Assembly (NCBI GenBank): GCA_028278645.1 | Contig: JANQDZ010000065.1 | Coordinates: forward strand, 1-64,000 | Direction of reading: 5' to 3' | Origin: Longimicrobiales bacterium | Lineage (GTDB): Bacteria > Gemmatimonadota > Gemmatimonadetes > Longimicrobiales > Gaopeijiaceae | Length of the DNA stretch: 64,000 nucleotides | Shown here: one piece after another, positions 59,026 through 64,000 of the stretch | Layout: each line of letters starts with the position of its first letter | How positions within the stretch are numbered: position 1 is the stretch's first letter | Translations under genes and position numbers: made by a program | Notes under the pieces: generated by a model | The model's database searches: none | What the model was told of the DNA's origin: nothing | The model's input: only the letters and a program-made list of their open reading frames with translations

Positions 59026-59111
59026 GGGCCGGAGCCCGCCACACCCGGTCATCTTGCCCCGAGAGGGAAACCCCCGTAGTCATGGTGGTCTGATTTCCGG
59101 GTATTCTCGAA

Positions 59112-60368
59112 ATGGAGCTTTCCATGGAACGATCCCTGACCCTGAACGGAGTCACGCTGCCGCGGATCCTGAGTTTTATCTCGGGCCTGGGTATGATCGT
59201 GGCTTCCGTCATGACCATAGAGCACTACTTCGCAGCCAACTTCCCCGAGACGATCTTCGAGGGGTCGTTTTGCGACATCAACGCGTTCTTCAATTGTGAC
59301 AGCTCGGCGTTCTCCGAAATCTCCCAAATCAGAGGGGTGCCCCTGGGCTTCTTCGGGGTCATCGTCGGAGCCCTGGTTCTGCTCGGCACGCTGTTTCCCT
59401 CGCCCAAGTTCGAGCGGAGCAACAAGAGCATCTCGCTCATCAATGTGATCGGGGTGGTGACACTCCTCGCATACTCGGTCTTTGTCCTGGGAAGCCTCTG
59501 CCTGCTCTGCAGCGGATTCTACCTGTGCTCCATCATCAGCTTCGTCCTTTTCTGGAAGTACGGGATTGATGGAGATGCCAAAGGGTTCTTCGGGAAGTGG
59601 GCTCGGCCATCGATCCTACACTTGCTCACGTTCGGAGTGGTGACCATGGTGGGGGCTTACGGTTTCGCCCATTTCCACGAAGCGAAAGCCGACGCCCAAA
59701 CCGGCGGGGTCCAGGCCCGGATAATCGACCAATACTTCAGCCTTCCCGAGGTGGGGCCCCCTAGTGTTCTCTCGGACACCTGGGCGATCCAATCCACCGA
59801 AGAGTTCGACGAAGCCCCGGTTCAGATCGTGGAATATGCCGACCTTCTTTGTCCCGACTGCAAGAGGCTGGCAGATCAGCTCGGGCAACTCGCGGAAGAG
59901 TTCCCCGGGAAGATGAATGTGGTCTTCCAGCCGTTCCCTCTGGAAGCCGTCTGTAACGACGTCGTGGAGAAAGACCTCCATCCGGAAGCGTGCAACATCC
60001 ACTACCTGGCCGCCTACGATACCGAGAAGTTCAAGGACATCTACGACCACGTTTGGGGGAACTGGCCTCCGCCTCGGGGAGCCGAACGGGTGGACTGGAT
60101 CCGGGAATTGGGGGAGCAGTTCGGCGTCTCGGAAGGGATGACCGATCCGGACACGCAAACCCGTGTACACGAATTGATACAGACCGGGAAGGAGTACGAG
60201 AAGACGGCCGAAGAGTACTCCTACGGAATCCGATCCACACCCACCATGATCATCAACGGGCGGATGGTCATCGGGACCCTTCCGTACGACCAGCTCCGAG
60301 CCATCATCGAGGAGATAATCGCCAGGGCAGAAGGCGGGAGCCAATTCCTCGAAGCCTGGGAGGGATAA
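59112..60368 (+). CDS. VKOR-DsbA fusion protein
   Basis: 418 residues. Residues 15-185 are a VKOR membrane domain with loop cysteines C54 and C62 (SFCDINAFFNCDSSAFS) and active-site C130-x2-C133 (SLCLLCSGFY). After a linker, residues 225-418 form a periplasmic DsbA/thioredoxin domain with C247-P-D-C250 and the cis-Pro loop GIRSTPTMIINGRMVIG. Such fusions make disulfides in one chain and pass electrons to quinone. This is the second VKOR/DsbA set in the window; the other, at 26189-27429, is split into two genes and has a CNHC active site. ATG 59112 and 59124 are both possible starts. Confidence 0.93.
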   Translation: MELSMERSLTLNGVTLPRILSFISGLGMIVASVMTIEHYFAANFPETIFEGSFCDINAFFNCDSSAFSEISQIRGVPLGFFGVIVGALVLLGTLFPSPKFERSNKSISLINVIGVVTLLAYSVFVLGSLCLLCSGFYLCSIISFVLFWKYGIDGDAKGFFGKWARPSILHLLTFGVVTMVGAYGFAHFHEAKADAQTGGVQARIIDQYFSLPEVGPPSVLSDTWAIQSTEEFDEAPVQIVEYADLLCPDCKRLADQLGQLAEEFPGKMNVVFQPFPLEAVCNDVVEKDLHPEACNIHYLAAYDTEKFKDIYDHVWGNWPPPRGAERVDWIRELGEQFGVSEGMTDPDTQTRVHELIQTGKEYEKTAEEYSYGIRSTPTMIINGRMVIGTLPYDQLRAIIEEIIARAEGGSQFLEAWEG

Positions 60369-60382
60369 TATAAGCCGGTAGG

Positions 60383-60514
60383 ATGGTCCTGCTCCTGGCT
60401 TTCCTGCCCCAGATCCTGTACGCCTACCATTACGGCCAAACCGATCTTCAAGAGCTCGTGAAGCTCCTGGCCGGCGTGGAAGGAATCGGGGTTCGGGTCA
60501 GGGAAATGGAATAA
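60383..60514 (+). CDS. Possible 43-residue protein after the VKOR-DsbA gene
   Basis: ATG 60383 opens 43 codons: MVLLLAFLPQILYAYHYGQT, then an amphipathic helix LQELVKLLAGVEGIGVRV and a TAA stop at 60512-60514. A GTAGG lies directly against the start codon, too close for good initiation. It would have a short hydrophobic N-terminus. It could be a tiny membrane protein, or chance. Confidence 0.3.
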   Translation: MVLLLAFLPQILYAYHYGQTDLQELVKLLAGVEGIGVRVREME

Positions 60515-60527
60515 GGTTGGGGCCGGA

Positions 60528-61088
60528 TCAGAACCCCCAACGTTGGGCCAACTGAACCGTGTAGAGGCTCGCTTTCAGCCCCTCCACATTCCGGATCCGC
60601 TTCCAGCCAAACTCGATCGACAAAGACCTCGAGACCCGGGTCGAGCCGGAGACGCTGGGCACAAAGCCAATTTTCCGGGTGCCCTCCCCGAACTCCGATG
60701 TCAGGTCAAAAACCCCCATTCCGAGCCCCAGGGCGAGCCGTCGGCCCGGGGACCCTACGGCATAGGTGGGGAGGATGTAGACGGCACGGAAGTCACCAGC
60801 CTCGGTCGTTCGGCCGGCCCGGAAGGGTTGGACATCGACGGTCAGCAGCGCCGCCGAGGTCGCGCGGGTCAACCCCAACTTTGCCCCAAAAACCGGACCG
60901 AAGTCCCACGCGTCCTCCCGACGTTTGTTGTCAACCGCACCAGCGCCCGCGGTGAGGCTGAAGGTGAAGTAATTGGACCTGATCTCCTGGGGAGGCGCCC
61001 CTGCCTGGGCGGAGAGGGCAGTCGGCAGGTCGGCCAGTAATGCGGAAAGAGCCAAAACGGCGGTCAGAGCGGCCTTTCTCTGTTCCAT
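60528..61088 (-). CDS. Small outer-membrane-type beta-barrel protein
   Basis: 186 residues. Cleavable signal peptide ending ADLPTALSAQA. The mature part alternates hydrophobic and polar residues in about eight strands (YFTFSLTAGAGAVDN, FGPVFGAKLGLTRA, RRLALGLGMGVFDL, SLSIEFGWKRIRN) and ends TVQLAQRWGF with the terminal Phe typical of BAM-assembled barrels. No family name is recognised. It converges with the possible small gene at 60383-60514 and lies 135 bases downstream of the ThDP gene on the same strand. Confidence 0.75.
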   Translation of the reverse strand: MEQRKAALTAVLALSALLADLPTALSAQAGAPPQEIRSNYFTFSLTAGAGAVDNKRREDAWDFGPVFGAKLGLTRATSAALLTVDVQPFRAGRTTEAGDFRAVYILPTYAVGSPGRRLALGLGMGVFDLTSEFGEGTRKIGFVPSVSGSTRVSRSLSIEFGWKRIRNVEGLKASLYTVQLAQRWGF

Positions 61089-61223
61089 AAGATCCTCAGC
61101 GACAGGTGATGCGGCCCACGCGTTTGCTCCTATACGACGCGATGGGGACTTCCACCGTTAAACACTTGCACTAACTTTGTTCCTCGTGGAATGAGCCGAG
61201 CCTCCAGGGGCAGGAAAACACCC

Positions 61224-63086
61224 TCATCCCATCAGCCTCCGCTTGATGGCCCTCCCCACGAACCGAACCTGATCTTTGAGAGGGAGCCGCAGGAGGTTCG
61301 TCTTCACCACGCCCTCGGTAAAGAACGTCTTTCGTGAGTAGTCGATGGCCACGTCCACCAGGACCGGCTGCCCCGATTCAGCTATGGCCTTGGCCTGATC
61401 GATCACGGCAGGGATGTCTTTGTCGGAAGAGAGCTCGAGAAAGGCCACTCCCACCCCGGCGGCCAGGCTTTTGAGATCGTAGTCCGCCACACTGCTGGCC
61501 ACCTTCCGGCTGAGGGCCGTGTCCTGGAACTGGGCGATCTGAGCCAGTTCCTTGTCTCTCAGGACATACACCATCGTGCCGACCTCGGCTTGGGCGGCCG
61601 TCAGTATCTCCAGCCCCGTCATGAGGAAGGCTCCGTCTCCGGCCAAGGCGACGGTGGGAGAACCGGGCATGCCGAGTTTGGCCCCGATGGCGGCCGGAAC
61701 GGAGTACCCCATGCAGGAAAAATCCACCGGGGCGAGGAACTTCCCGGGGCTGTCCAACCTCAAGCACTCCATGGCCAGGAAGGTCCCGTTCCCACTATCC
61801 GTCGTGTAGATAGCTTCGCTACCCAACCGCTCCTGGAGGGTTTTGAGAAGGAGGGCCGGGGTCACCCTGGGGCCTCCCACGGTTCTGAGCCAATCTTTCC
61901 AGACGGCCTCATGCCCCACCCTGATACTCCGGCGAAGCTCCTGGTCAGGCCTCCGCTCCGACTCGCCGGCTCCTTCCCCTGCCCCGCCGGGACCTTCCAG
62001 CTCAACCAACAAAGCCAGGAGAAACTTTTTGGCATCGGCCTCGACGGTTACCTCCGCCGGGTAGTTCTTCTCAAACACGCCCGGGTCAAGGTCCACATGG
62101 AGAAGCGGACCGGGCATGGTCAGGCCATAGGAGCCGGTACCCACCTCGGCAAAACGACAGCCGACGGCTAACACGACGTCGCAGCTTTGGGCCACCTTCC
62201 GAGCAAACTTCGGCGCGGCCTCGCCGAATCCGGGCCAGAGAAAAAGCGGGTGCGTTTCCGGGAAAATGCCCTTGCCTTGGAAGGTGGTGGACACGGGGGC
62301 TTCCAGAAGTTCGGCCACCCTGAGCACCTCTGCCGTTGCTCCTGCCGCCCCGGCCCCGATGTAGAGGAGGGGGCGCCGGGCAGAAGCCAAAGCCTTCGCT
62401 GCCTCCTCCACGCCAGCGGAAAAGGCTGGAGAGAGATCCCCCGAACCGGTCCCGCCCGGGGAGTCGGCCCCAGCCTCCGGCGAACCTCCAGCACCATCAT
62501 CCCTCGGCGGAACCTCTGCAACATCATCCCCCGACATGACCTCCCGGTCGCCGTCCGTCGGCACCGGGCCAACTCCCGAACCAGACACCAGGTAGAGGTT
62601 GGCCGGAACCTCCACGAACACCGGCCCAGGCACCCCTTCCCGGGCCGTCCGGCAGGCCTCCCGTACGGTCCCGTACAGGTTCTCCGCCTTCATCACCAAA
62701 TAGCTGGCCTTCACCACGGGTTTAACCAGGGACTGCTGGTCCACGTCGTGGAGCTGGAAGGCGCGACCCGTGTCTCGACGGATCCCGCACCCGAGTACGA
62801 TCAGCGGGACATGGTCCATGTATGCTTCAGCGATCCCTGACATGGCGTGGGTGAGGCCTGCCCCCGGGACCACATTCACACATCCCAAACGCCCCGACGC
62901 CCGCCAAAGCCCGTCCGCCATAAACGACGCGCTCTGTTCGTCGGTCACCAGGACCGCGTGAACCGATTCGGACTCGGCTAGCGCATCATAGAGCTCGATG
63001 TTGTGGGTCCCTGGAATCCCAAAAGTGAAAGGGACCCCCTCGTCCTCGAGAGCCTGGACCACCACGGACGCTCCGGTCTTCTTCAT
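61224..63086 (-). CDS. ThDP-dependent enzyme of the acetolactate synthase superfamily
   Basis: 620 residues. N-terminal PYR domain with FGIPGTHNIELYDAL and the catalytic E50 in VLVTDEQSASFMADG. Central domain with LYIGAGAAG and LLHVDLDPGVFEKNYPAEV. C-terminal PP domain with VALAGDGAFLMTGLEIL; the Mg-binding pair usually written NN reads R-D (VLRDKELAQIAQFQ). An acidic, Gly/Ser/Pro-rich insert of about 55 residues (about 173-225) sits between the PYR and central domains. It is not a standard IlvB: no small subunit gene and no FAD-domain landmarks. Reaction unknown, perhaps a decarboxylase or carboligase. Its ATG overlaps the GMC oxidoreductase stop by four bases. Confidence 0.85.
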   Translation of the reverse strand: MKKTGASVVVQALEDEGVPFTFGIPGTHNIELYDALAESESVHAVLVTDEQSASFMADGLWRASGRLGCVNVVPGAGLTHAMSGIAEAYMDHVPLIVLGCGIRRDTGRAFQLHDVDQQSLVKPVVKASYLVMKAENLYGTVREACRTAREGVPGPVFVEVPANLYLVSGSGVGPVPTDGDREVMSGDDVAEVPPRDDGAGGSPEAGADSPGGTGSGDLSPAFSAGVEEAAKALASARRPLLYIGAGAAGATAEVLRVAELLEAPVSTTFQGKGIFPETHPLFLWPGFGEAAPKFARKVAQSCDVVLAVGCRFAEVGTGSYGLTMPGPLLHVDLDPGVFEKNYPAEVTVEADAKKFLLALLVELEGPGGAGEGAGESERRPDQELRRSIRVGHEAVWKDWLRTVGGPRVTPALLLKTLQERLGSEAIYTTDSGNGTFLAMECLRLDSPGKFLAPVDFSCMGYSVPAAIGAKLGMPGSPTVALAGDGAFLMTGLEILTAAQAEVGTMVYVLRDKELAQIAQFQDTALSRKVASSVADYDLKSLAAGVGVAFLELSSDKDIPAVIDQAKAIAESGQPVLVDVAIDYSRKTFFTEGVVKTNLLRLPLKDQVRFVGRAIKRRLMG

Positions 63087-64000
63087 GAGAGGGTCTCCAG
63101 GACTCCTTCAGCTACTCGGTCGGCAAGTGCCATGATGGTGAGATAGGGATTTATCTCCAGGGCATCAGGGAAGAGGCTGGCGTCGGCCACCCTGAGCCAG
63201 GGATAGCCGTGGACCCTCCCCCAGGAGTCCGTCACCGAATCTTCGATGGATATCCCCATCCCTGCACCGCCCATGAGGTGGGCCGCAGAAACGGACACCG
63301 ATCCCGGAAGGAAATACTTGGCCAGGATCCTGGCGTCGATCCGATCCACTTCGGCCTTCTCCACCCGCGTCGGATCCGCCAGGGGCGCATGGACCCGAAC
63401 GGCGCCAGCCGCGAAAAAGATCCGGGCAGCCGCTCGCGTGGCTGCAGCCATGGCCTCCTTCACTTCCTTGGTGAACCGGTAATGAACCACGGGATTCCCG
63501 GCCCGGTCGGCTGTCACCCGATTGTGCGGGATGGCTCGGTCACAAGCCAGAACCAGGATCATCTGGAGCCGAGGGTAGGCGTTCATGAACACGGCGTGGT
63601 CGGGTCCAAATCCGGTCAGGTTCTTCGCCGTGACGAAGGGAAAGTACATACATGTCTCAAGGACATACTTCTCCTCCACGCTTCGGTCCACGAGGAAACT
63701 CTTGGGGTGCCCGACGTCGTTGGTGATGTCTTCGGGGTGCTCTGCCACCAGGATGAAAGCAGGATGGCAGGTGAAGCCCTGACCGAGCTTGGGTAGGCGG
63801 GAACCGAACCCGCTGTGGAGGAGGAGGGGTGGCGTCCCTAGGACCCCTCCCGCCAACACCACCACATCAGCCTTCACCAAATACTCCCCGGGCTCCCACT
63901 CGGGCGGATCACCCATCTTCCCTGCGGACTTCGGCCCGATCCTCACCTTTAGTTGCCGGTCACCTAATTCCAGCACGTCGGCTCGAGTAATGACCTCCAC
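63083..64000 (-). CDS. GMC-family oxidoreductase (C-terminal part, start beyond window)
   Basis: 305 residues without a start codon inside the window. DVVVLAGGVLGTPPLLLHSGFG is the second GMC signature. The substrate domain follows, and the C-terminus has SAAHLMGGAGMG with the catalytic His and DALEINPYLTIMALADRVAE with the partner Asn. GMC enzymes are FAD-dependent alcohol or polyol oxidases and dehydrogenases. The stop overlaps the start of the ThDP enzyme gene by four bases, so the two are one transcription unit and may act in the same pathway. The FAD-binding N-terminus lies outside the window. Confidence 0.9.
   Translation of the reverse strand: MEVITRADVLELGDRQLKVRIGPKSAGKMGDPPEWEPGEYLVKADVVVLAGGVLGTPPLLLHSGFGSRLPKLGQGFTCHPAFILVAEHPEDITNDVGHPKSFLVDRSVEEKYVLETCMYFPFVTAKNLTGFGPDHAVFMNAYPRLQMILVLACDRAIPHNRVTADRAGNPVVHYRFTKEVKEAMAAATRAAARIFFAAGAVRVHAPLADPTRVEKAEVDRIDARILAKYFLPGSVSVSAAHLMGGAGMGISIEDSVTDSWGRVHGYPWLRVADASLFPDALEINPYLTIMALADRVAEGVLETLS

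Noticed and set aside
1-64000. tRNA, rRNA, CRISPR, insertion sequences and phage genes
   Set aside because: No cloverleaf, rRNA motif, regularly spaced repeats, transposase or integrase pattern was found by eye in the gaps or in the translated frames; a covariance-model scan could still find a missed small RNA.

Overview
The window is GC-rich, gene-dense bacterial chromosome with about 60 protein genes. I see no rRNA, tRNA, CRISPR array or recognisable transposase. The gene mix suggests an uncultured member of Gemmatimonadota or a close relative. Pointers are many lipoprotein and Tat-exported hydrolases, a prohibitin, a DUF4015 protein, single-chain VKOR/DsbA and DsbD thiol chemistry, GTG/TTG starts and frequent 4-base ATGA gene overlaps. 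This placement is an inference from gene content, not a phylogenetic result.

Layout. 1-7.3 kb: 5' end of a butyrate kinase gene, a MarR regulator with a four-cysteine tail behind a promoter/operator, a CPA2 antiporter, a diguanylate cyclase, a small membrane protein, an amidohydrolase lipoprotein and a rhomboid protease. 7.5-17 kb: a zinc-ribbon protein of unknown function, a Tat-exported glycosylasparaginase-like enzyme, a DUF1295 protein, a cupin-SDR-ilvE-small membrane protein run, an unrecognised protein, DUF2784, then SDR and MFS. 17-23.5 kb: a receiver domain fused to a degenerate PIG-L domain, accA, ricT, metG, an M23 peptidase and a lipoprotein. 23.6-26 kb: mocA-like, xdhC, a separate XdhC_CoxI domain and DUF402. 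26-36.8 kb, minus strand: DsbA-VKOR-small protein; gyrA-threonine dehydratase-P1 peptidase-HAD phosphatase; uvrA-glycosyltransferase.

36.9-45.6 kb holds a complete histidine operon (hisG-D-C-H-A-B-F-IE) with an ABC exporter coupled to its end. In front of it is a textbook attenuator: a promoter, a 27-codon leader peptide with six consecutive His codons, and an 11-bp GC hairpin followed by seven T. 45.6-54.5 kb: DUF4015, prohibitin, a zinc aminopeptidase-like lipoprotein, leuS and tkt. 54.5-60.5 kb: a frameshifted small membrane gene with a perfect slippery heptamer at the shift point, the second zinc-ribbon paralogue, then a thiol-redox cluster (DsbD, a redoxin, a VKOR-DsbA fusion). 60.5-64 kb, minus strand: a small beta-barrel protein, then a GMC oxidoreductase (cut by the window end) overlapping a ThDP enzyme.

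The points most worth following are the his attenuator, the pair of uncharacterised zinc-ribbon paralogues, the receiver-PIG-L pseudoenzyme, the Cys4 MarR with its operator, and the candidate -1 frameshift.
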